Shown here: positions 1 to 9,869 of the stretch, in pieces | How the letters are laid out: the number at the start of each line of letters is the position of its first letter | Numbering within the stretch: the first letter of the stretch is position 1 | The notes under the pieces: generated by a model | The model's database searches: none | Seen by the model: only the letters and a program-made list of their open reading frames with translations | Told to the model about the DNA's origin: nothing | Made by a program: the position numbers and the translations under genes | NCBI GenBank assembly: GCA_007844125.1 | Contig: CM017572.1 | Coordinates: 37,346,236-37,410,235, forward strand | Origin: Sinonovacula constricta | Lineage: Eukaryota > Mollusca > Bivalvia > Cardiida > Solecurtidae | Length of the DNA: 64,000 nt | Reading direction: 5' to 3'

Positions 1-220
1 AGTGCTGCCTTCACCGTGTATAGCATGCCGTGAGCACCTGCCATAATACCACACCCAGTCACATTATCCTGAGGCCGGACCAACCAGTTGTGGAACTACC
101 CTTTTATTTGGTTGAGTGTTAGCAAGGGAGCTATACCACTACCATTTTTAACGACCCGGGACCTCCCGTACCGGGAGTCGACGCTCTACCGATTGCGCTT
201 CCAGGTCCGGTTCTTTGGTA
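1..220 (-). repeat. tRNA-derived SINE, family A (cut by window start)
   Basis: This is the minus-strand copy of a SINE that recurs at 15744-15935, 27003-27300, 41905-42205, 47063-47384 and 61883-62191. Its tRNA-like head (GGACCTGG...GCGCAATCGGTAGAGCGTCG) is at the high-coordinate end. The interval between the A box and the body has lost the B-box region that other copies keep. The tail runs off the window at base 1. It sits in the intron after the sushi exon of gene 1. Confidence 0.85.
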
Positions 221-240
221 ATTAAGCAAATGTGTCTCAC

Positions 241-468
241 CTTCACAAGAGAAATGTGTCTCTGGAGACCACTTGCCATCTTTACAGGTCATCCTCAGGG
301 GCCCTTCTGCTGATTGTGTTGCACCCGGGACACACTTATACTCAACGGTTGTAGACTTGGTATCATTGGTATCATACTCTATATAGTTGTACTGGTAAAA
401 TTTATCATAGTCTTTAAGGACCTCTGCAAACGGAATCTTCGGAGGGTCTCCACATTCGCTGGCATCTT
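241..468 (-). CDS. Gene 1 exon 2: canonical CCP/sushi domain
   Basis: The exon is 228 bp, phase 1 to 1, so it can be duplicated or skipped without breaking frame, as is usual for CCP exons. It encodes 76 residues with the four canonical cysteines (ECGDPP, YKCVPG, MTCKDG, FSCEG) and the conserved tryptophan after the third (GKWSP). The stretch between the first and second Cys is acidic and tyrosine-rich (DYDKFYQYNY), longer than in a typical CCP. One sequon (NDT) is visible. Confidence 0.85.
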
Positions 469-1363
469 CTAAGAAAAGACGGAAAATGTGAAACAGCATG
501 TATTTAACCAATTTACCGTTGTATTTGATACACAGGAACAGTATCGTTTTCGTCTTTATTGACCCCTGCATACTGAATCGTCGGAGGGTCTCCACATATG
601 CTGGGTTCTTGTTTAAAAAGACGGAAAACATGAAACAAAGTCGACACAGACTGGTAATTATCATTTCAGTATGTTTCAAAATGCATCATTTAAATAACAA
701 CACAACTATTAGATATACGAACTGTTACTTTGTGTTTCTTTTAATGAAACACACTTATTTGCGATCTACAAGTGCTCAATCGTAAAACCTCGGATAATTC
801 CCGAATCATCTCTCGAATGTATGTAGATAGTCGGATCGTCTCTGCCATTTCCCTAAATGAGACTGCTTTTGTGACAGACGTCAAAATAAAGATAGCAGCT
901 CGGATGACAGCTCACAACAGTATGAAGCCTGTAAAACTTCTATTTGTGGAGGCTTCAATTTTAAATCATCAGCAGACATGCAGCTGTCAAACTCTGCCAT
1001 TGTTTATGTTGTTGTGCGAACTAAATTTAAGGCATATTCTTCTTCCGATTTCCGGCGAACAAAACGATCGTGATTTCAATAAGTATAATTGCACCAGATA
1101 CATCCGAGGGATGATTGTCCCGAGGACGGAATTACCCGAGGAGTTCCGATTGTATCAGTGCTGCTAAATTTTACATACTTCAATGTTTTGTTAAAACGTG
1201 TGTTGTAAATTATACGAGCAGAACGCTTCGCTCAAAATATCGCACAGTTTGTGAATCATAATTAGTAAGCCTTCTTACCTGATGAGACTCCATTTGTAAT
1301 AAATAGTCCAATGTACAAAAGCAAAATATGACAACAAATGAGAAACCAAGTAAGTCTAAGCAT
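241..1363 (-). CDS. Gene 1: sushi-domain protein, 5' end (exons 1-2, partial)
   Basis: Two coding exons join in frame. Exon 1 (1279-1363) starts at the ATG at 1361-1363 and encodes MLRLTWFLIC followed by a hydrophobic run ending GVSS, a typical signal peptide; it ends in phase 1 at a GTAAGA donor. Exon 2 (241-468) opens after a CTTAG acceptor and encodes one sushi (CCP) domain from ECGDPP to HFSCE, ending at a GTGAGA donor, again phase 1. The product is therefore secreted or membrane-anchored with an N-terminal CCP. The rest of the gene lies before base 1. The 810-bp intron carries a decayed copy of the CCP exon and a family H MITE. Sushi domains mediate protein-protein recognition in complement, adhesion and scavenger proteins; the specific role cannot be assigned. 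It could be a neighbour paralogue of the gene at 28633-62425. Confidence 0.82.
571..640 (-). pseudogene. Decayed partial copy of the gene 1 CCP exon
   Basis: Bases 571-640 align with 431-500, the 5' part of CCP exon 2 plus its acceptor, at a fixed offset of 140 bp. The minus-strand frame reads CGDPPTIQYAGVNKDEN, parallel to CGDPPKIPFAEVLKDYD, then stops at TAA soon after. The CTTAG acceptor has become TTTAAAC. It looks like a local tandem duplication of the exon start that decayed inside intron 1. Confidence 0.6.
777..1152. mobile_element. MITE family H with inverted ends
   Basis: The left end (CAATCGTAAAACCTCGG...) and the right end (...TACCCGAGGAGTTCCGATTG) are imperfect inverted repeats. 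The same termini bound a shorter foldback at 60981-61132. The 131-codon open frame inside it has no recognisable domain and is treated as incidental. It lies in intron 1 of gene 1. Confidence 0.6.
1279..1363 (-). CDS. Gene 1 exon 1: signal peptide
   Basis: The ATG at 1363-1361 opens a 28-codon exon. The product has a basic start (MLRLTW), a long hydrophobic core (CCHILLLYIGLFI) and a small-residue end (NGVSS), all expected of a cleaved signal peptide. The donor is CAG|GTAAGA. A TATA box lies 45 bp upstream, which supports this ATG as the true start. Confidence 0.82.
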
Positions 1364-1407
1364 GATGGCCGACCAGTAGCTCTCTAAACATCAGGGCTAA
1401 TAGCCGG

Positions 1408-1416
1408 CTTTATATA
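1408..1416 (-). promoter_or_regulatory. TATA box of gene 1
   Basis: On the minus strand the sequence reads TATATAAAG, a strong TATA box, about 45 bp upstream of the gene 1 ATG. A start site 25-30 bp downstream would give a 5' leader of about 15-25 nt. No other core element was judged reliable. Confidence 0.6.
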
Positions 1417-1782
1417 ACATACTAACATGAGTGTTAACAAACCTTGACTTAAGTGGAAGCACTTATCATAGTTCTATAATAATCCACCAAGTGACTGGCT
1501 CACGGGTCAGTCTGTCGCTTAATGTTTATTCCGTTTTGTATCTCGTTTTTTTTTTTCCTTTTATTTGTCCAAGTTTGTGAATCGGTACTGACATTGTCGG
1601 GTTTCTTTGTTGTCTCCTTCCGTCCAACTTTCAACGATTCAAGTGAGATTTTTCATGTACAATTTAAATTGTGAAAGATGTTGGTTACATGTGCAACTTA
1701 GGAAACACAAATGAACGTCGTGCTACAATATATAATGGCCGTATTCTGGCCTCATGACAAGTCGTGACATAATATTACAAGA
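1417..1782. other. Upstream region of gene 1, no gene seen
   Basis: This stretch, just upstream of the gene 1 TATA box, has no coding signal on either strand. A T-run occurs near 1547. No further promoter element could be supported. Confidence 0.4.
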
Positions 1783-2055
1783 AAACCGTTGATGCGAAGC
1801 ATCAAAGGCGACGCAAACGATTAAAACAAATTTAAAAGAAAGTGTGACATACATTTTCTTAAAACTTAATTAAAGGAGGTATCCTTCAGTTTTCTTTATT
1901 CAAATACGTGCAGATAAATAAAATAAAAAAAAAATAAAAAAAAATATAACTCTATGTACCGAATTATGACCCGTATTTAACCAGGCTTATGGAAGTCCGC
2001 AAAACAAACTTTCCCTATGTGCAAATTTCAGTGAGCATTCCATATATAGCTCCAG
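1783..2055 (-). repeat. Dispersed repeat family G (copy 1)
   Basis: The reverse complement matches 38935-39250 over its length: ATGGAATGCTCACTGAAATT at one end, TCATAATTCGGTA and a T/A-rich tract in the middle, and GCGTCGCCTTTGATGC at the other. Here the tract is degenerate A/T; in the other copies it is a (TTTA)n microsatellite. Confidence 0.7.
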
Positions 2056-3119
2056 CGCCTCGCCAATAATTGATCGGTGAGTATGGTGCCAAGAAATCTA
2101 GAAATTAAAAAAACTAACACAAAGCGTGTTCAAACACATATTTTAAGTAAGAAAGCAAAGTCATATTGAAAGTATTTAATGTTTAATCAAATGGTTTCTA
2201 TTATCCGATGTTAGTGTCTCTGATGAAGCTGTGTCCCATTTTATAACCTGTATTTTGGGATAGAGGTTTTCTTGCAGCTGAAGACGTGCCTGCTTTCAAA
2301 TATCCAATGCGCGGTACATTTGATTTACTTCGGAATAATTCCAACCATTGTTTGCACAGCTATACTCGCGTACTGGCTCAAAATGACAAGACCTAAACAA
2401 CGCTTCTGGGTGCTTTGGTTAGTATCTTTGTAAGATTGCATATTTCTATATTAGTATGTCTAACAAAGACTGATACGACAGTATGACAGGGTCCTATGAG
2501 TATTGCAACATATATTTAAATTTGAAAAAAAAAACACGTATGTATTCAAACGGTATTTCAATGTAACGTCAAATAAAATCCAATGTGATTTCAAAGTTAC
2601 AAAACACTGAGATGATGTGTTACATAAAACATAGTTAACCAACCAATGACCTTGCCAATGGCCGCCTGGGGGTGCTAAACCCAAATTACAAAGCTCTTAA
2701 TGTTCGGTTCCTGAAGCCGATCAAGATGAAAGGAAACAGTTTAAGAGAGTATATAATTACATATAGAAATGATCGCCTCCCTAACCCACCGTAAAGAAAG
2801 GTAGTGACGCCATTTCGGAAGAAGCATGCCCACGTGGTCAGGTAAGTGGGGAAGTAAAATAAATATAAGAACAGCTACAAAAAAATCCCACAAGATCATT
2901 TATTTGTTCCCTAGACGAAAAGTGGGAAAGAGTATACGATTGTTGGAGGTAAAAGCTAATATTCAAATCACATAAACTATTTCTCAAGCATCTGCGAAAT
3001 GTTGACACACCTTTAAATGGAGGACAAGTTCCATGTAAAATGTCACATGCATATCATTATAATTAATGATGATATGAAGGTATATGGGTTTTTTTCTCGT
3101 ATATTTGTTGTAAAGAAAG
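2056..3119. other. No gene or named repeat seen
   Basis: The open frame at 2460-2684 (minus) has no domain, no flanking splice logic and low-complexity content. Nothing else was recognised. Confidence 0.4.
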
Positions 3120-3350
3120 GACCTGTCAAGCCTAGCACCCCGGTCGGCCCATATTGTCGACTGACCGTTCCAAGGCGGTAACTGTCGGGTTTGCTCTTTT
3201 CGTTAAATGACTCATCACAAATTTGTTCTTACTTTTCACTTGGCTTGCATGTGAAATACCTTTGTTTGTACCTTTTCAGAGCTTGGTATATGTTGCAATG
3301 CTCATAGGACTTTGTCATATATTCTTATTTATGTCTTAATTTACAAAAAG
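3120..3350 (+). repeat. Dispersed repeat family C (copy 1)
   Basis: It contains the family core GACCGTTCCAAGGCGGTAAC, then CTTGGCTTGCATGTGAAATA, and ends near CTTTGTCATATATTCTTATT. Related copies lie at 14590-14770, 20998-21220, 22352-22505, 30155-30375 and 31855-31970. Constant ends and short length suggest a SINE; no clear tRNA head was seen. Confidence 0.7.
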
Positions 3351-5520
3351 AAACTTAAATATCGAAAGAAAAGAAATAAAAGTTTTAAAATGTTTCCGAA
3401 AAGCATAGCACGGGAATCTCAGAGTGTCTAATAATTATTATCAGAGATTTCATGTGAGTAAAGCATACCGTGAACACTTTGCATGCTAACTCACCATGTC
3501 TCTTTGAATTTAGTTGGTCGATATGTCGTGAAACTAACCTTATAATTACATTGACATTAGTGAGATAGATGTAACACTAGCATTTCAACGCATCCGGCAT
3601 GTCAGGCCGGAGTTTGATCATGAATTATATCGTCCCTCCAGCCACCGGTCCTGTTTGTACTTAATTATGAAAACATAATGTAATACGTTTGTTTTAAACA
3701 AGTTTAACAATGAGATTTACAAGTAATAAAAGTGTTTGTGTATGACGACGTAAGTACCCTTTGGCACCTTCGTTGCTAGCCACGACCTTTTAATTATTAA
3801 TAATTAACTAACGATTAAGCTCCACAGGAAAGCACGAGTGTTTGCCATCGTTAATAATGAGTAGCATAAGCATACATCTTCATGTGTTTAAAGTGCTACT
3901 TAACCCACTAGAAAATATGGCAGTTTTTTTCCTGCTTACTTATACTCCAATTCAACAAATGGTATAAAATGTTGATATTATGCTTGCAGAAACAGAAAAT
4001 ATCGATGCAGTTAAGTACATTCCACCTCATTCAAACAAACGGCTTCGTAATTGGTCAATACCATGATGTTGTCCTGTCCGCTAAACGGATCATTATTGTT
4101 GTAACTAATGGTTGTTTCCATGTGACTGGTGGTATCTTTGTTGTTTTAATTGAATTACAATGGGTTTTGTGCAGCTTTTCACTTTTGATGTAACAAACAT
4201 CTTATGACATTGCTTAACGGAAAATGTCAGCATATGTTGCAGTTGAGTTTGTGTTCTTCTTTTTAATATCCAAGAAAGATAGTCATGCAGTCGATGAGAT
4301 ACAAAAAGTGCTTGTAGCGTGAAGGTTATGCTTCACTCTTGGGAGATATACTGCTTCACAGAGAGAATAAACAATGCAATTCATAATAATTATAATGCAG
4401 TATTAGACAATTATAGGCAATAAAATAAAGTTACTATTAAGAAAGCTTCGTAAAACTGGTGCAGTTTACCTTCAACTCTTTACAGAAGTCTCCAGATGAC
4501 AATCAATTATTTTAGGGATGTGACACTTCAAGATATGAATTAAACTCCAGTGTAGATTTTATAGCAATTTAACAAATCTTCTTTTAGAAATCCATATAAC
4601 TGGAATGACATTTGGAGAGGAAAGTAAATTTATTACGAGAGAAGATATAATCTTGAAATATCAAGGGATTGCAAGAAATTGCGAGGCAAACTGAATAACT
4701 ACATTCGGGTTTGATTGAAAGCTGTTGAGATCTCTTGCTTTATAAGTCTATAACTTTGATAAAATAATACAGATAAAATTATACAGAAAAACTTTAATCT
4801 GAGGTCAACAACAGAGGCTCCATCCACGATCTTAAAATGTAGGGTTAATGAACCAAAAATGTCGTATCAAAGTTGTCAATGCCGACACTGAACACTTATA
4901 AATTTAAACAATTATATTGTTAACAGTTAGTCATTTTCATCGGAAGAATAATCTAAGTATGCAATTATATTAAGACTTAAATTGCCTAATTGAATATTGG
5001 ATGTCAAGTATTTGACTTAGGTCACAACAGGAATGACGGGAGTTGACTACGGTTAGGGTTGTCTTAGGCAATCCGGTTTCAACTCGTTATAATTAGATTT
5101 TTCCTTAAAAACAGTAAAGAGAGTATAGTGCGGTGCCATTATGATGAAACAAAATTAAAAGCCATGTATTTTAACTGAGTGTTAAAGTGAAGATGCAACC
5201 TGTTTGATGATCATTGTTGTTTCTTAGGACAATGTATGACATGCGTTTAATGATAAAACGCTATCTTTAAAGTAAGAATTTCAAAGTAACTTTCTTCAAA
5301 AAGTCAACTAGCATCATATAATGGTAATGAACTTAATGATAAGATTTAAAAAGTTAACAGCTTTGACTTGGTAAATATTATGTCAGACCCCGTTTTCAAT
5401 AAGTTGTCACGGCGAGGCCGCGAAAGTGTATTCGGTTATAGAAGCATTATGAAAACACTTAAGTCATTCCGCATTTTCATGGAAATGTTCCATATAAGAT
5501 TACCAATTCAAGAGTTACAC
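3351..5520. other. Intergenic, no gene seen
   Basis: AT-rich sequence. The only open frame of note (3969-4193, plus) has no recognisable domain or splice context. No repeat family was recognised. Confidence 0.4.
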
Positions 5521-5529
5521 AACCTTTCC

Positions 5530-6745
5530 TAACCTCTCTACAAAATGATCCTGTCTTGAGAAAACATGTTATTGAGACATGCTTTAACACAGCGTAGTGA
5601 TTCTGTCTTGATAAACCATATCTTTGAGACATGCCTTTACACTGCTTAATGATTCTGTCTTGATAAACCATGTTATTGAGACATGCCTTAACACAGCGTA
5701 GTGATTCTGTCTTGATATTCCATATCTTTGAGACATGCCTTTACACTGCTTAATGATTCTGTCTTGATAAACCATGTTATTGAGACATGCCTTAACACAG
5801 CGTCACGATTCTGTCTTGATAAACCATGTTATTGAGACATGCCTTAACACAGCGTAATGATTCTGTCTTGATAAACCATGTTATTGAGACATGCCTTAAC
5901 ACAGCGTAATGATTCTGTCATGATAAACCATGTTATTGAGACATGCCTTAACACTGCGTAATGATTCTGTCTTAAGAAACCATGTCTTTAAGACAGGTCT
6001 TAACACTGCGTAATTATTCTGTCTTGATAAACCATGTTATTGAAACATGCCTTAACACAGCGTAATGCTTCTGTCTTGATAAACCATGTCTTTAAGACAG
6101 GCCTTAACACAGCGTAATGATTCTGTTATGATAAATTATGTCTTTGAGACATCCCTTAACACAGCGTAATGATTCTGTCTTGATAAATCATGTCTTTGAG
6201 ACATGCCTTAACACTGCGTAATGATTTTGTCTTGATAAACCATGTCTTTAAAACATGCCTTAACACAGCGTAATGATTCTGTCTTGATAAACCATGTCTT
6301 TGAGACATCCCTTAATACAGCGTAATGATTCTGTCTTGATAAACCATGTCTTTGAGACATCCCTTAACACAGCGTAATGATTCTGTCTTGATAAACCATG
6401 TCTTTAAAACATGCCTTAACACAGCGTAATGATTCTGTCTTGATAAACCATGTCTTTGAGACATGCCTTAACACTGCGTAATGATTCTGTCTTGATTAAC
6501 CATGTCTTTGAGACATCCCTTAACACAGCGTAATGATTCTGTCTTGATAAACCATGTCTTTAAAACATGCCTTAACACAGCGTAATGATTCTGTCTTGAT
6601 AAACCATGTCTTTAAAACATCCCTTAACACAGCGTAATGATTCTGTCTTGATAAACCATGTCTTTAAGACATGCCTTAACACTGCGTAATGATTCTGTCT
6701 TGATAAACCATGTCTTTGAGACATGCCTTAACACTGCGTAATATA
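5530..6745. repeat. 52-bp tandem satellite, about 23 copies
   Basis: The unit GATTCTGTCTTGATAAACCA + TGTCTTTGAGACATGCCTTA + ACACAGCGTAAT recurs every 52 bp (for example 6431 and 6483). Each unit carries an interrupted palindrome, CATGTCT-TTG-AGACATG, able to form a hairpin. Variants (TTATTGAGACATG at the low end, TCTTTAAAACATG at the high end) are regionally clustered. The short open frames here are repeat artefacts. Confidence 0.95.
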
Positions 6746-6895
6746 GTGGTGATTACCTTCACAACAATATTTTGTGTAACATTGCCAGCAAATGTAAATT
6801 TTATGTATTTGTTATATGTCATGAATTATGTACTTATTAATATGCATGTAATATCGCCTGGATTAGTCACAGAAGTAAAATCATATTAAAAATCA

Positions 6896-7995
6896 TAGCA
6901 AATCGGATGCGGAACAAGTTAAGTGCCGAAATAGCAGAAGAACAGGCTGGTTTCAGACCAGGTAAAGGAACTAGAGACCAAATACTCAACCTAAAAATTA
7001 TACTTCAGAAGAACGGGGAGGTAGGAACAGATGTTTATCTCTGTTTCATCGATTATAGAAAAGCTTTCGACACAGTGGTACAAGAAATCCTCTGGAATGT
7101 GATGGCAGATATGGCATTTCCCATACACATAATTGATATCATCAGAAACATATATATCACACAGAAAGCAACAATAAGAACAACTCACGGAATGACAGAC
7201 TTTTTTAAATTGGCCAGGGTGTTAGGCAAGGATGCATATTGTCACCCCCCCCCCCCCCCCCCCCACCTTTTAAATATATATGCTGAACAAATAATGCGAG
7301 AAGAACTCGAACATAACCCACAGGAATCAAAAATTGGTGGAAGAACAATCAACAACCTGAGACGCTGACGATGTAGTTTTTGATTGCAACATGTATGCAA
7401 GAACTACAAGACTTAACCAATACGGTAAAAGCTGCATGCGAAGCAGCAGGACTCTTCCTCATCGTCAGCAAGACAAAGGTAATGAATGTAACACAGGCAC
7501 CAAATGATGAAAACCTAATTGTGGACAATCAGAATGTTGAAAATGTAGAAGATTTTAACTACCTGGGAGCAGTTTTCACAAAGTAGATGACACCAAAGAA
7601 GTAAGGCGACGTATTGCAATGGCAAAGACAGCAATTATTGCACTAACCAATACCTGGAAAGACAGATCCATTTTACAACGCACAAAAAGCGACTTCTGTA
7701 AGCATTGGTATTCTCAATAGCAACATACGGAGCAGAATGTTGGGTCTTGAAGAAAGTCGACAGGAGGAAAATTGCTGCTTTTGAATTGTGGTGCTACCAT
7801 AGACTTCTTCGTGTAAGCTGGGTGGACAAACTTTGGTACAACCTCTGGCAAAAGAAGACGTGGAAGACCAAAATCTAGAGTGTCAGACAACTTGAAGGAC
7901 ATCGCGGACATTAGCATGGCTGATTTGCTCAGAATGGCACAGAACCGGAGTCAATGGCGACGATTCGTGAAGAGTGTGACGGCTGGTCAGTAATG
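6896..7995 (+). pseudogene. Broken non-LTR reverse transcriptase fragment
   Basis: The first frame (6907-7368) encodes the central palm of a non-LTR reverse transcriptase: EEQAGFRPGKGTRDQI, then CFIDYRKAFDTV (motif A) and ILWNVMADM. A C-run at 7244-7264 replaces the GVRQGC-type region. The catalytic ADD motif follows at about 7364, out of frame. Further pieces are AAGLFLIVSKTKVM, EDFNYLGAVF (7380-7586), ATYGAECWVLKK (about 7700-7760) and the 3' remnant near DISMADLLRMA. The fragment lacks an endonuclease and has several frame breaks, so it is a dead 5'-truncated insertion. It looks RTE- or jockey-like; the clade is unresolved. Confidence 0.85.
7244..7264 (+). repeat. Poly-C run
   Basis: About 20 consecutive C bases inside the reverse transcriptase fragment; length is likely unstable and may be an assembly or polymorphism hotspot. 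Confidence 0.9.
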
Positions 7996-8728
7996 GCCAC
8001 TCCGTAAAAGAGAGAAAAGAGTGAGAATATGCATACAGGAAGGGTGTGGAAATTTATTTGCAAGACATATACATATTTAAATATAAATATTTTTAATGTA
8101 TATGTAAACTTATCTTCAAGCAGTTCCAGTACTTGCTGCTTTCTTCTGTCTGTCCATTTAATTTTATTTTTGTAACTGTAAGCTGTATCAAACAAACTCC
8201 AAATAAACTCTTCATAGGAAGTCTCAAAACTGGTACTGAACTAAACATAAAATCTAGTTAAGTATTATACTTTAAATCTCTTGTTGCAGCAGACAAATTA
8301 TTCTTTGTGCCATTTTTTGTTTCCAATTTCATACAGCATATATCCTTGTTTTCAATAAATCCACACGTGTATGTTTACCATTAGAGATACATCCCTTTAC
8401 GTTAGTCAAACGGTTACACTATACTAACTCTATGAAAGTATTAATTACACAAATGTATTAAATAACTCGATTTCTTTTGATTAAATAGTGCTTCAGTATG
8501 TTAAAAAATAACTGTAAATTTTTATGGCAGCGGATTCTCTTTATGTATGTAATTATTACTGATTTAGTGTCCCTTCTAACATCTTTGTAGTCCAGACACT
8601 CCGTGTCTGGCTTTTCAGTTTATGGTCGCAGTATATTAAAATGAAAAGCGACCCTAAATCAAAAGTATCATTTTGTTATTTCGTGCTTGCTTGTGTATTT
8701 TGTTGATAATAGCATATAATGTTTATTT

Positions 8729-8779
<51 letters not shown>

Positions 8780-8808
8780 TTTTATTTATTTATTTATTTA
8801 TTTTCTAT

Positions 8809-8839
<31 letters not shown>

Positions 8840-9799
8840 TTCCATGTCTTCACCCTGTGTTTCGTTTTGATAAGAGAAGACTGATGGATAGGTAAAATAC
8901 ATGTAAGGCGTATTTCTGATGTCTTTTTCTTCCTTATAAATTAAAAGTATGGTAAATGTTGAACAGTATCTATGCATTAATATTCCATTAAAGTTCAAAA
9001 GAGCCCTTGCAAATTTAAGATGTTCAAATACAAAGCCTCAAATAGAACTAGGACGCCAAGAGAATATAGATATTCATAATAGACTATCTACATATTGCTT
9101 ACTTATGACAATTTAGCCATAATTGAATGTGAATATCATGTTTTTTCATATGTGGAAAGTATCTTAAGTTAAGACAAACTTATTTGTTTAGCTGGTATAC
9201 ATCAGAGATTAGTAGAGATAACTTTTACTTTCTTATGTCAAATGCTAACCCTAATGTTATTAGAAAAATCTCTGAATATGTTTATTATGTAACATGGGCT
9301 TTTAAAGACTAGATCTTCACATTAAAATTCAATACTTAATTATAATTTAACTTTCCAACAATTCATTATCATGGAATATTCCTTATATTATGTATTAATT
9401 CTTGATATTACGAGGCATTACTTTATCTATGCTTGTATATAAATATGATGTATTGTGGGCCGGAGGCCTTTAGTTACGGTTGAATAAGCTTTGAACAAAC
9501 ACAACGAAAAACAAGTCAAATCATTATTATTATTATTGCTTTGATTGTTAAAATTATTATTTTTTACAATGATGATGGACAAATTAATAATAACACTATA
9601 TCCTTTATGAACTAATTCATTTATATTATCTATATGTATATATTAATTTTAGCACATAGTACTATAAATGAAGTCATATGAACCGTGTCTTACAATTTTA
9701 TAAATCACTTATAAATATATTTGAAATTGTAAAATGTTTCGCTGTATTATGTTAAATGCTATTTACCTAATTATCTATTGTTAAAACATGTACTGCCGC
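7996..9799. other. AT-rich intergenic DNA with a (TTTA)n tract
   Basis: A long (TTTA)n tetranucleotide array occupies about 8725-8852, broken once by a C. The open frame across it (LFIYLFIYL) is a repeat artefact. A short end-like sequence (GGGCCGGAGGCCTTTAGTTA) at about 9457 resembles a retroelement tail. No gene was seen. Confidence 0.6.
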
Positions 9800-9869
9800 C
9801 ATGCTTTTGACACCACATGGGTCGTATGGCATTCTGGTTTGCTGTGAATAAACTTTGAAACTTAAACTT

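Noticed and set aside
772..1167. 131-residue open frame
   Set aside because: It coincides with a MITE between inverted ends and has no domain.
5530..6745. CRISPR-like appearance of regular 52-bp repeats with a palindrome
   Set aside because: There are no unique spacers; units are contiguous tandem copies in a eukaryotic genome.
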